Source of the DNA: Pantoea sp. Mb-10 | GTDB lineage: Bacteria; Pseudomonadota; Gammaproteobacteria; Enterobacterales; Enterobacteriaceae | DNA: 64,000 nucleotides | Direction of reading: 5' to 3' | Assembly (NCBI RefSeq): GCF_021272205.1 | Contig: NZ_JAJSDX010000007.1 | Span: 1-64,000, forward strand | Part shown: piece by piece, positions 38,536 to 46,679 of the stretch | How the letters are laid out: every line of letters begins with the position of its first letter | Position numbering within the stretch: position 1 is the stretch's first letter | Notes under the pieces: generated by a model | Database searches by the model: none | The model's input: the letters and a program-made list of their open reading frames with translations, nothing else | Told to the model about the DNA's origin: nothing | Position numbers and translations under genes: made by a program

Positions 38536-39483
38536 TTAATTAATGTTACGCAACGCACCCGCTGTGGGATCGGCGCGATCCGCATGCAGCGTGTCAATCA
38601 GTAACACTGTCACTTTTTGCTGTGGCATAAACAGCGGCGACCATGCACCGCGTAAGGTATCAATACGTTTTTGTACGGATTGCAGGTCTTGAGCCGCACC
38701 TTTATCCATACTGATCAGTAACGTGCCGTCAAAGCGCCATACGTGCTGCTGGGTATCAAAAGGCAGCACTAGCCAGCTGCCTGCGGCCTCTGCACGTGCA
38801 AGGATCATGCGCTGGTTGTTGACCGAGACGACCTCCAGCGCAGTACTACCGAGGGCTAATCCCGTCAGCGGATAGCCCTGGTAGAAAATGACATCAAGCG
38901 CGTGCGAACCCTTGGCGCCGGTCAGCGTCATGCTGCTTGCCCCTTCGAGCCAGCCTTCGGTAGAACAATGCTGCTGAGGCGCATCGGGAATGAACAGCGA
39001 CTCGCCCTTATCATCCCACCAGGTGCGGAAGTGACAGCCCGCAGGCAGCGCAAAATGGGGGAGTGGCGTGCTGTCCGCAGGCGCGGATTGGGCTCCAGCA
39101 GCGTTGTCGGCGCGCACGAGATTTTTGTCATCGTTCAGGATGATCGGGCGCCAATTTTGCAGCTTTGCCGCGCTACCATTGGCCAGGACAGCACCGTCTT
39201 TGTTCGTCATCTGCCAGGGAATTTCATCCAGCAGGCCGCACTGATTGGCCAGCAGGGTGCCCACGCGCGGCAGAAAACTGGTGAGTATGGATGAGTCGGT
39301 ACTTTTACCTGAAACAATGCGCAGCGGCAGCGTCTCTTTACACCATGCATCCGGCGCGTTGCTCGCGACGTCGTCGATATACACCTCCAGTGAGAGGCTG
39401 GGTGAGTAGACAACGCGATAATCATCAGCCTGCGCATTCAGAGCCAGCAGTAAGATTGCTAAGCCCGACAACCACACTTTCAT
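38536..39483 (-). CDS. Secreted protein of unknown function in the type VI-related locus
   Basis: A 315-residue protein I do not recognise. The start giving MKVWLSGLAILLLALNAQAD has AAGGA five bases upstream and a clear signal peptide. The mature part contains four cysteines (DAWCKE, ANQCGL, AGCHFR, QHCSTE), enough for two disulphides, consistent with a periplasmic location. It has no lipobox or membrane helix after the signal. It lies between the PP2C phosphatase (14 bases upstream) and the kinase, so it could be a periplasmic partner of the kinase, for example presenting a signal to its extracytoplasmic domain. That role is inference from position. Confidence 0.75.
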   Translation of the reverse strand: MKVWLSGLAILLLALNAQADDYRVVYSPSLSLEVYIDDVASNAPDAWCKETLPLRIVSGKSTDSSILTSFLPRVGTLLANQCGLLDEIPWQMTNKDGAVLANGSAAKLQNWRPIILNDDKNLVRADNAAGAQSAPADSTPLPHFALPAGCHFRTWWDDKGESLFIPDAPQQHCSTEGWLEGASSMTLTGAKGSHALDVIFYQGYPLTGLALGSTALEVVSVNNQRMILARAEAAGSWLVLPFDTQQHVWRFDGTLLISMDKGAAQDLQSVQKRIDTLRGAWSPLFMPQQKVTVLLIDTLHADRADPTAGALRNIN

Positions 39484-39497
39484 AGGGATCCTTGGAA

Positions 39498-40274
39498 TCA
39501 ATAACGGGTCGGCAGGAAACGCGCCACATCCGCCTGAGAATAAAACAGCGTTGCTTCCTGCGGTTCGCCAATCCACACCGCCAACGCGCTGAGATTGTCA
39601 CTTTTCACGCTGCGATTAATGGCCTGCTCCATAAGGGTAAGCCACTCTTCGCAAGCGTTGACCATGCGCAGAGCGTGTTCCATTTCTTGCGTGGTCAGAT
39701 TAAGCCAGAATCCGTCGGTACAGACCAAAAAAGCATCGCCGTCAGTCAGGGCAATGACATCGCTAAAAGTGACCGGCTGCGTCGGTTCTACGCCGAGAGC
39801 ATTATAAAGTAAATTACTGTTAATTCCGGCATTTTCATAGCCTGCTTCCTGTAACTGCTGTGCCAGACTGTGGTCGCGAGTCACCTGGTAAAGTACCCCG
39901 TGCCGGAAGTGATAAACCCTGCTGTCGCCTGCATGCGCCCACCATGCCCGCTGCTGATTTCGGTCAATAAAGAGGGCCGCGAGCGTCGTGCTCATACGGG
40001 CATATTTCGGATTTGTTCCCTGTGCCGCCAGTAGCGTCTGCTGACACTGTTCAATCGCCGCCCGGGTCGTCTCTGGCGTGAGCCCTTCGCAGCCGCGTAG
40101 CTGCTCAAGCAGCGAGTCGCGGACGATTTGCGCGGCTAACTCTCCACCGGGTAAGCCTGCGACGCCATCACAGACCAGAAAGCAGGCGGTATGGTCATTT
40201 AACTCAATGCCGGTACGATCCTGATTTTCGTCGCGCATGCCCTGCTGACACCGGCTAGAAAACATCATTTTCAT
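39498..40274 (-). CDS. PppA-like PP2C Ser/Thr phosphatase
   Basis: A 258-residue cytoplasmic PPM/PP2C phosphatase. Metal-binding motifs are RDENQDRTG (residues 14-22) and VCDGVAGLPGG near 35. THE catalytic-core motifs WWAHAGDSRVYHFRHG, VTRDHSLAQQL and LVCTDGFW follow, with SDNLSALAV near the end. In type VI systems PppA reverses PpkA phosphorylation of the FHA protein. Its ATG overlaps the stop of the FHA gene (ATGA), so enzyme and presumed substrate are translated together. Confidence 0.93.
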   Translation of the reverse strand: MKMMFSSRCQQGMRDENQDRTGIELNDHTACFLVCDGVAGLPGGELAAQIVRDSLLEQLRGCEGLTPETTRAAIEQCQQTLLAAQGTNPKYARMSTTLAALFIDRNQQRAWWAHAGDSRVYHFRHGVLYQVTRDHSLAQQLQEAGYENAGINSNLLYNALGVEPTQPVTFSDVIALTDGDAFLVCTDGFWLNLTTQEMEHALRMVNACEEWLTLMEQAINRSVKSDNLSALAVWIGEPQEATLFYSQADVARFLPTRY

Positions 40275-41386
40275 GCGTCTTCGGTCCGCGTTTGTGAATC
40301 TTTGTACTGATTAACTTCCATGTCATAGGCATGCAGGAAAGCTTCGCCAAACAGCGTATGGAAATCATCTTCAATTTCGCCAGCGGTGCGCTGGTAATGC
40401 CGTGAAAAATAGTCCCACAGCGCCGCTTTACGTCCGCTGCTGAACTGCAGCTTGGGCAGCACGCCTTCTTCCCGAGCCGACTCTTCCAGGCGTTGTGGAT
40501 TAAAGGATTGCAACATCGCGGCGATGATGGCGCGGATCCCGGCAATCATTCCCAGCTGATGCGCCTGAAGATCAACCAGCGCATCGCGCACGGCGGCCTC
40601 GGGCGGCATAAAGCCCGGCATTTGGCTTTGATAAATTTGCATCAGCACGGTTTTGCCCGAAGGCAAAATTTTAAAGGGATTGTTGGCTTCATTGAGGATC
40701 ATGGTCATATCGGCTTTCACACCGCGCTTGAGAATCGAGCGTGACGAAAGCAGAGCGACCGTACCCTGAGAAAAGAGGCTAAGCATGCGGCCCGTAACAC
40801 GCATCTGCTCTTCGGTAATGGCGGCGGACTGGCGATTGTTTAACCCCATGCCTTCAAACAGGGCGGCAATTAACTTGTCACGATCGGCGTCTGCGAGCGG
40901 TGCGAGCGCAGCAGTGACCTCCTCGGCAGGATCGATGTCCAGACGCGGATCGCTACGTTTATCTGCACGGGGGGCTATTACCTCTGGTCCCTGCTCAAGG
41001 GGGAGCGCAAGGCCTAATGGATCGCTACTGCTGTCGGCGAAAAAGGCCAGCGGATCGTCGTGCCGACTGTCATGATGCGTTGGATCTCGCACTTCCAAAC
41101 CATACTCACCAATGGCAATCGTGTCTCCATGCTGGAGCCTGACCTGCGCGCCACGCGGCAGCGCCTCGCCGTTCACCACCACTGCGGTAACGCTGCCTTG
41201 GTTGGTCAGTCGGCACTCGCCCTCTTGGGAAAGATGCACCAGTGCCTGCAAACGCGAAATCGCGCGTGACGTGTCGGGTAACACCAGATCATTGTCTGGG
41301 CTGCGGCCGATACGTCCTCCCGGCGGTTTAAACGTGACGGTTGTGGCAGGCACATCCGTATTGCTTTGGACAATGGTAAATTGCAT
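40271..41386 (-). CDS. tagH: TagH-type FHA domain protein
   Basis: A 371-residue cytoplasmic protein with an N-terminal forkhead-associated domain (residues 20-100, with GRIGRSPDNDLVLPD and ISRLQALV as phosphothreonine-binding loops) and the long C-terminal domain typical of type VI FHA proteins (MLQSFNPQRLEESAREEGVL, then ALWDYFSRHY). In known systems the kinase PpkA phosphorylates this protein and the phosphatase PppA reverses it. All three genes are present here in one operon, with TagF 33 bases upstream. No threonine target site can be assigned by eye. Confidence 0.9.
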   Translation of the reverse strand: MQFTIVQSNTDVPATTVTFKPPGGRIGRSPDNDLVLPDTSRAISRLQALVHLSQEGECRLTNQGSVTAVVVNGEALPRGAQVRLQHGDTIAIGEYGLEVRDPTHHDSRHDDPLAFFADSSSDPLGLALPLEQGPEVIAPRADKRSDPRLDIDPAEEVTAALAPLADADRDKLIAALFEGMGLNNRQSAAITEEQMRVTGRMLSLFSQGTVALLSSRSILKRGVKADMTMILNEANNPFKILPSGKTVLMQIYQSQMPGFMPPEAAVRDALVDLQAHQLGMIAGIRAIIAAMLQSFNPQRLEESAREEGVLPKLQFSSGRKAALWDYFSRHYQRTAGEIEDDFHTLFGEAFLHAYDMEVNQYKDSQTRTEDA

Positions 41387-41419
41387 GAGTCATCCCGTTA
41401 ACAAGGAAAACGCGGCGGC

Positions 41420-42118
41420 CTACTCAAACATCGGTGGGTAGAGGCCGTTGCGTCCCGGCTGTGCACCTGCCGCCGGGTTAAACAATAACGAAAAAAGTTG
41501 CGCGGTAAGCGGCCCACTGTGTTTGTGGGTTGCGTGTGTAAACCCGTCGCTGCGATTGCTCCACCAGTAGCTAATGTGCTGCTGGGGATCGAAACCTTCC
41601 GCGACCTCGCGCCAGCTCAAGGTACAGGGCAAATCATCGAATCCAATGATCTCCATGATGTCGCTGCCGCGCGGTTCAGGCACCATCAGCGGTGAAAGCG
41701 CCTGTATCTGCTGCTCCAGTTGATCCGGTGAAACACGACCTCGCACTGCGTGCAGCATCACTGCACCCAGATCCTGAAACCAATCACCTGAAATCGCCAG
41801 CTGCGCATGATGCCATTGGCTCAGGTGGAAACTGCGCAGCGCCAGTAGCGGCCAACAGCGGCCCACGCGATCGCAGGAGGGCAGTAAACAGCCCATTTGT
41901 ATCTGCTGCCGCAGTGGCGAAAGCGGTAGAACAAAGTTCCATACCGGCGCGCGCAGAAACAGCGGCGTTGTCGCATCGGGCTGCTGCTGCCACTGTAGCA
42001 GTCCCAGTTGAAACCAGTGGCTCCAGGGCGTCACGATTTGCTCACTCAGGCGCTGGCGGAGAAAATCACCGGTTGCCGGTAACTTGCCGTACCAACCCGG
42101 CGTGGTCTGTGTCGCCAT
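41420..42118 (-). CDS. tagF: Type VI secretion-associated protein TagF
   Basis: A 232-residue cytoplasmic protein of the TagF family (BMA_A0400 type), a post-translational repressor of type VI secretion where studied. The signature GWYGKLPATGDFLRQRL lies at the N-terminus, followed by PLSPLRQQIQMGCLLPSCDRVGR and WWSNRS near the C-terminus. GAGG precedes the ATG, 12 bases after the tssM stop. In other bacteria TagF is sometimes fused to PppA; here they are separate. Its presence in a locus without the secretion tube suggests its partner is the FHA protein or the membrane complex. Confidence 0.9.
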   Translation of the reverse strand: MATQTTPGWYGKLPATGDFLRQRLSEQIVTPWSHWFQLGLLQWQQQPDATTPLFLRAPVWNFVLPLSPLRQQIQMGCLLPSCDRVGRCWPLLALRSFHLSQWHHAQLAISGDWFQDLGAVMLHAVRGRVSPDQLEQQIQALSPLMVPEPRGSDIMEIIGFDDLPCTLSWREVAEGFDPQQHISYWWSNRSDGFTHATHKHSGPLTAQLFSLLFNPAAGAQPGRNGLYPPMFE

Positions 42119-42130
42119 GGTTACCTCACT

Positions 42131-44245
42131 TTACTTACTTTGTCCGATCAAACGCTGCGGAACAGTTTGCGGCGCCACGCCGAATACATCTCTATCGTTG
42201 CCGGCATTTTTCAGGTTTTCTGCAAGCTTGCGCATCATTAATGCATTGTCACGCGCATAGGGCGAAGACTGAATTTGCTGGTCCAGCAGCTGGCTGAGAT
42301 GCCAGTCAAGCTGTTGTAAATCCCGCACGCTGACGTTATCGGGCAGTTTGCGCTGCAAATTTTGCATCAGCCAGCTGCGTAAAAACTCACCGTCATAGTT
42401 GCGCGGCTGATAGAGCATTTGATAAGCGCGCAACGCGTTACGGCTATATTCATTGTCTGTGCCAGGGTCGTCACGCAAAAAATTGGTGATCTGCTGCGCA
42501 ACGCGCGGAAGCAACAGAGACTTAAGCGCATTTTGATAAAGCACCCAAGCTGCATCACTCACCTGGCTGCCGCGGTATAACCCTGCTCGCATGGTAAACG
42601 GCGGATTGTCGAGGGAAAAACGCTCTGACAACGGCAATTTCACCAGGTTATTTAAGAAGGGTAGCAGATCAAAGATATTATCGGCTGGCTGATGAATGAC
42701 CTGCTGACTTTGTTGCGTCAGTGGCGCAATCCGCGCCTCAACGTGATTGAGATAGCGCTGATTCTGGTAATAGCTGGTGATCCACAAGCCTGTTAGCAGC
42801 AGCAGGGCGCCGGTCAACATGCCGTAACCAATCCAGTGGAACAGTCGGTTGCGGTATTCCCAAAGGCGATTGCTTCCGGCCAACCCGCTTTCGCGGAACA
42901 CCAGATCGCTGAGAAAATCACGAATGAAATAGCTCTGGCCTTTGCTGCCGGGGATGGGGTTATTGCGATTGACGCTGTCCCACGCCGCAAGACTGTTTTC
43001 GCCGGTATGAGGCAATTGTAATTTTCGGTTTAGCTCACCCATGATGCGGTCAAACGGCAAACCTTCTTGGGTACCGCTGGTAAAGAACAGACCGCGCGCC
43101 GCCCAGGCGATATCGTCGTCGCGGCGTGAGAACACGACATCCAGATATTCACTCAACAACGGACGCAGCGAACCAAACTCTTGCGGAAACAGAAAGCTGT
43201 CGGCGCGGCGAGTCAGATCGCGATCCGCTGCCATGATGCCGGTAAGCTGCTGATACAACTGTTGCTCCAGGCGGTGATAGCGCTGACGAAAGCTCTGGTG
43301 CCAGTCCTCTTTATGGGGTTTACCGGGCTCCCAGGGAAACGTGAAGCCCCAAATCGCATCGCGCTGCGTTTTGTTTAAACCGGCATGAAAACTCATAAAG
43401 CCTTTTAGCAGATCGGTTTTTGTCACCATCACATACACCGGGAAATGAATGCCGGTCTGCTGGTGTAACTCCAGCATACGCTGGCGCAGCGCGCTCGCTT
43501 GTGCGTGGCGCGCTTCAGCGGAGTCGGTGAGCAGATCGGCCACGCTGATGGTCATGATCACGCCATTGATTGGCTGGCGGGTACGGTAGCGCTTGAGCAA
43601 GTTGATAAAGCCTTGCCACTCCGCACCGTCTCGTGCGCGCTGGCTCTCCTGCAATGCATAGCGCCCGGCGGTATCAATCAGCACAGCATTGTCGGTAAAC
43701 CACCAGTCACAGTGGCGCGTACCGCCGACGCCGCGAATCGCCGCGTTACCCGCGCTGTCGGTCACCGGGAAAGAGAGGCCCGCATTAAGCAGCGCCGTGG
43801 TTTTTCCCGCGCCCGGTGCGCCAATGATCACATACCACGGAAGTTGATACAGGTAGTGGCTTTGAAAGCGGGCCAGCCAGCTTTTTTGGTGCCGCCGCCC
43901 AAATTGGGTACGCTTGAGTCGCAGCGCGGCTTCACTAAAACGCTGGGCTAACAGGGTTTCTGTGGCTTGACGATCGGAGAACTCATCGCTGCCGGACGCT
44001 TGCAGCTGGGTCAACATTTTGCTGTTAAACCAGCCGCGCCACAGGGCAGGGAGAAACTGGAAAAGCACCCAGCAAAAGAACAGCAGTCCCACCAGCAATT
44101 GGCGCGGCAGCGTCGGTTCAAGCGGACGGGTATCGCCCCACGTCCAGAGTGGACCCAGCATCCATAGCACGCAGCTCAGCGCGCTGACGCCAATAAAGCT
44201 CCAGAGAAGACGATGAGTTAAGGCATGTTGCAGCGATGCGCGCAT
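42131..44245 (-). CDS. tssM: TssM (IcmF family), short form
   Basis: Inner-membrane IcmF-family protein of the type VI membrane complex. Two membrane helices (about 13-32 and 50-67), Walker A GAPGAGKT at 143-150, the GTPase-like motif DTAGRYALQ, and a third helix near 455-480 are present. The protein is 704 residues, whereas canonical TssM is usually above 1100. The missing part is the large C-terminal periplasmic region that contacts the TssJ lipoprotein. No remnant follows: TagF starts 12 bases after the stop. The ATG at 44245, with GGAGG six bases upstream, overlaps the tssL stop (TGATG). Frame and nucleotide-binding motif are intact, so the short form may be functional. Confidence 0.93.
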   Translation of the reverse strand: MRASLQHALTHRLLWSFIGVSALSCVLWMLGPLWTWGDTRPLEPTLPRQLLVGLLFFCWVLFQFLPALWRGWFNSKMLTQLQASGSDEFSDRQATETLLAQRFSEAALRLKRTQFGRRHQKSWLARFQSHYLYQLPWYVIIGAPGAGKTTALLNAGLSFPVTDSAGNAAIRGVGGTRHCDWWFTDNAVLIDTAGRYALQESQRARDGAEWQGFINLLKRYRTRQPINGVIMTISVADLLTDSAEARHAQASALRQRMLELHQQTGIHFPVYVMVTKTDLLKGFMSFHAGLNKTQRDAIWGFTFPWEPGKPHKEDWHQSFRQRYHRLEQQLYQQLTGIMAADRDLTRRADSFLFPQEFGSLRPLLSEYLDVVFSRRDDDIAWAARGLFFTSGTQEGLPFDRIMGELNRKLQLPHTGENSLAAWDSVNRNNPIPGSKGQSYFIRDFLSDLVFRESGLAGSNRLWEYRNRLFHWIGYGMLTGALLLLTGLWITSYYQNQRYLNHVEARIAPLTQQSQQVIHQPADNIFDLLPFLNNLVKLPLSERFSLDNPPFTMRAGLYRGSQVSDAAWVLYQNALKSLLLPRVAQQITNFLRDDPGTDNEYSRNALRAYQMLYQPRNYDGEFLRSWLMQNLQRKLPDNVSVRDLQQLDWHLSQLLDQQIQSSPYARDNALMMRKLAENLKNAGNDRDVFGVAPQTVPQRLIGQSK

Positions 44246-45456
44246 CACTGACCTCCCGGATGATTGCTGAGGGTTTCGGGGGCCGCAAATAAGGTGATTT
44301 CGACCCGGCGATTGCGGGCGCGGTTCTCATTGCTGTCGTTCGGCAGTAAAGGATTGCTGTCGCCGCGGCCTTCAGCTTTTACGCTATGGCCGTCAGAGAG
44401 CTGCGGATTCAGCAGCTGGGTCACCGCCCGCGCCCGCGCCAGCGAGAACTCATAGCTGGAGGCGAAGCGACCGTCTACCGGGCTGTTGTCGGTGTAGACG
44501 GACACCAGCACCGTGCCTTTGACGGTTTTCATCGCGCTGGCGACGTGCGCCAACAGCGCGCGGCCCACCTGATTGACCACGGTGCCATCGGCGGCGAAGA
44601 GCTTATCGGCGGGAATAATCACTTTGCTGCCAAACGCACCGTCGCTGACTTCCAGCTGACCCGCCGCAATCACATCGTTCAGGCGCTGGTGCATATCCAG
44701 CAGCGCCTGCGGCGAGGTGGGACGGCGACCAGGCATGATTTGTGGCAGCGGCATTTCATAGATATCGCGCAGCAGCGGTTCGGCAGCATTGCCGAGCCGC
44801 CAGTTGAGCCCGCTGTACACCAGACAGGCAAGCAGGGTCGCGAGGGTCATGCACGCCCACAGCGGCACCATCGGGCGGGTCAGGCTGCTCACCAGCGGAT
44901 GCACCTCCACCAACGGTGTGCCGGTTGGCTGCGCGGGCCGCGTTTCGGCAATCAGCTGGGCCAGGCGTTTGCGAATGCCCTCACACTGCGCGCGACCGCT
45001 CTCACTGCCGCGATAGCGGCCTTCGTAGCCCAGCAGCAAGCAGTAATGGATGATTTCCAGCAGCCAAAGATGCTGCTGTGGGCTCTGCGAGACGCGAGAA
45101 AGCAGCTGAAACACTTTTTCGCCGCCCCAGCTTTCATTATGGAAAGTGACCAGCATCCCATTGCCAGACCAAACGCCGCGTGTGCCCCAAGGGGTTTGTG
45201 CGGCGGCCTCATCCAGCACGCTGCACAGGCAATAGCGGGCGCCGATGATCATTTCAAACGGCAAACCCGCCTGCTTGCAGCGTTGCTCAAATTGACGAAT
45301 CTCTTCAATAAGGGAGTGGCGCAGCCCGGCGGGATCGTCGTGCGTGCCTGCCTGCCGGATGCGAACAACGGCATTCAGAATAGGCGCGGCGGCATTAAGC
45401 AAGAGATTATCGTTGCTCGCGACAATGCCTTCGCGAACAACCGTATCCGGTGTCAT
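44245..45456 (-). CDS. tssL: TssL with peptidoglycan-binding domain
   Basis: DotU-family inner-membrane protein of the type VI membrane complex, 403 residues. The cytoplasmic DotU domain spans about residues 15-180 (YCLCSVLDEAAAQTPWG, then SWGGEKVFQLL). A single membrane helix is at about 198-217 (PLWACMTLATLLACLVYSGL). A C-terminal OmpA/MotB-like peptidoglycan-binding domain follows (VLVSVYTDNSPVDG, SLARARAVTQLL, ENRARNRRVEITL). This is the evolved, cell-wall-anchoring form. Its stop overlaps tssM, its partner. Ribosome site AAGGAA lies 12 bases before the ATG, rather far. Confidence 0.93.
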   Translation of the reverse strand: MTPDTVVREGIVASNDNLLLNAAAPILNAVVRIRQAGTHDDPAGLRHSLIEEIRQFEQRCKQAGLPFEMIIGARYCLCSVLDEAAAQTPWGTRGVWSGNGMLVTFHNESWGGEKVFQLLSRVSQSPQQHLWLLEIIHYCLLLGYEGRYRGSESGRAQCEGIRKRLAQLIAETRPAQPTGTPLVEVHPLVSSLTRPMVPLWACMTLATLLACLVYSGLNWRLGNAAEPLLRDIYEMPLPQIMPGRRPTSPQALLDMHQRLNDVIAAGQLEVSDGAFGSKVIIPADKLFAADGTVVNQVGRALLAHVASAMKTVKGTVLVSVYTDNSPVDGRFASSYEFSLARARAVTQLLNPQLSDGHSVKAEGRGDSNPLLPNDSNENRARNRRVEITLFAAPETLSNHPGGQ

Positions 45457-45539
45457 TGAATCTAACTATTCCTTGCAACGGCATTGTGCGTGGTCTGCAG
45501 CGTCACGCAGCTGCAGACAAGCGATGCCGAATTGCATCT

Positions 45540-46031
45540 TTAATCCAGAATCCAGGTCGCCGTGTCGTTGGCACGGCAGGCTTTGCTGGCGCCTCCAACG
45601 GCGACACAAACCTGTTTAGAGCGGCGCGGGCGCGGGCGGTCGCTGCGAAGGGTGGCATCGTAGCGCGTGCTCTCAACGCCGGCTTTAGGAGGAATATAGC
45701 CAATAAGCTGGCCATCTGGCTCGTCCGCAATGGCTAGCCAGCTGTGCTCGACGCGGCCTAATACCTGAAACGATTGGGCATTATCCAGATAGCGCACAAC
45801 TTTACCGCCGTAATCCGGTGTAGTCATGACGGAGGCAGCATACAGTGCGCGATAGCTGGCATTGATCGGCGTGAACTCGCCCGGTGCTGCCACCGCATGA
45901 CGGTGAACCAGCTTGACGCCATTCACTTCACTGGTTACCAGCGTGTCATCAGTAACCGACGGCGGAGGCGTTTTACAACCCGCCAACGTTAACACTGCGA
46001 ACAGCGTTAGCACGAGACTCTTATTCACCAT
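45540..46031 (-). CDS. Putative lipoprotein with SH3-like region, first gene of the type VI-related locus
   Basis: A protein of about 163 residues with a lipoprotein signal (lipobox TLAGCKTPPPS, no aspartate at +2, so outer-membrane sorting is likely). The middle part (ASYRALYAASVMTTPDYGGK, then FQVLGRVEHSWLAIADE) resembles bacterial SH3 domains. ATG 46031 is used; a GTG one codon later has better spacing from GAGGA and would give MNKSLVLTLF. It lies 83 bases upstream of tssL on the same strand. By position it could replace the TssJ lipoprotein or act as an envelope sensor, but it does not resemble TssJ. Confidence 0.75.
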   Translation of the reverse strand: MVNKSLVLTLFAVLTLAGCKTPPPSVTDDTLVTSEVNGVKLVHRHAVAAPGEFTPINASYRALYAASVMTTPDYGGKVVRYLDNAQSFQVLGRVEHSWLAIADEPDGQLIGYIPPKAGVESTRYDATLRSDRPRPRRSKQVCVAVGGASKACRANDTATWILD

Positions 46032-46206
46032 GTTCCTCAAATTTCATCAGATTAGCTGCAGGGTAATTTACCCGACACGCGGTATTGCGAGCGGGCAGGG
46101 CAGCGAGAAAGCCATCAAAAAAACAGACAGATTACAGAAAGATAGTGCTGTACTCAGTCTACCTAAGACTTTTGAGAATTCAATCCATTGCATCAAAGGA
46201 AAAGCC

Positions 46207-46281
46207 ATGCTAGAGGGCGAAAAAAGCGTAGATGACGAGCCTGTAAATAAAGGCTTAATTACAAAACATAAGGCAAATTGA
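46207..46281 (+). CDS. Possible 24-residue peptide
   Basis: The frame MLEGEKSVDDEPVNKGLITK plus four residues, with AAAGGA well placed before the ATG. It is hydrophilic and not recognised. It may be a gene remnant or chance. Confidence 0.2.
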   Translation: MLEGEKSVDDEPVNKGLITKHKAN

Positions 46282-46416
46282 TTTATAAAAAACAGGTCTT
46301 ATGAGCAAGGCCTAAAAGGTCCATCATCCGCCGCGCAGAGCGTGAATTAATCGTTAGCAATGTTAATCTATTTAGCAGCGTAAAAAAAGTATCTGCAATG
46401 AAACAAATTTATTAAT

Positions 46417-46578
46417 TTAAGACTTTCCCAGCGGCTTTTCCGCCCGTAAACGCGATGTCGGCACGCCTTTTGCTAAACGCGCCACCTTCTCAGCCGACGC
46501 GATGGTCAGCGTGACCCTTTGCCTCAAATGGCGCGGTAACCGCGCGATTAAGGTGGCCTGTAAGGAAATTAATTTCAC
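46417..46578 (-). pseudogene. Possible remnant of a basic protein
   Basis: A 53-codon frame from GTG, with coding-like composition and a basic C-terminal part (AEKVARLAKGVPTSRLRAEK). There is no ribosome binding site. It could be the tail of a gene lost during the rearrangement that joined the type VI-related locus to flhB. I do not recognise the family. Confidence 0.2.
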
Positions 46579-46679
46579 TTATGGCTAAATAAACTCGCTT
46601 TTAATGCGCTTAATCCACGCTTTATCGCCCCACGCTTTTGGCATGCTATGCACAAGATTCCTGCCGGCTGAGGTATGTC

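Larger units (their letters stand above)
46032..46679. other. Intergenic region between the type VI-related locus and flhB
   Basis: About 650 bases. It must contain divergent promoters for the type VI-related operon (minus) and flhBAE (plus). Two short frames are present: 46207-46281 (plus, 24 codons, AAGGA six bases before ATG) and 46417-46578 (minus, 53 codons from GTG, no ribosome site). Both are listed separately at low confidence. No che or mot genes are seen, although cheZ normally precedes flhB in enterics. Confidence 0.5.

Noticed and set aside
42131..44245. Frameshifted full-length tssM
   Set aside because: The downstream frames do not continue an IcmF C-terminal domain; TagF starts directly after the stop, so this is a short gene rather than a sequencing break.
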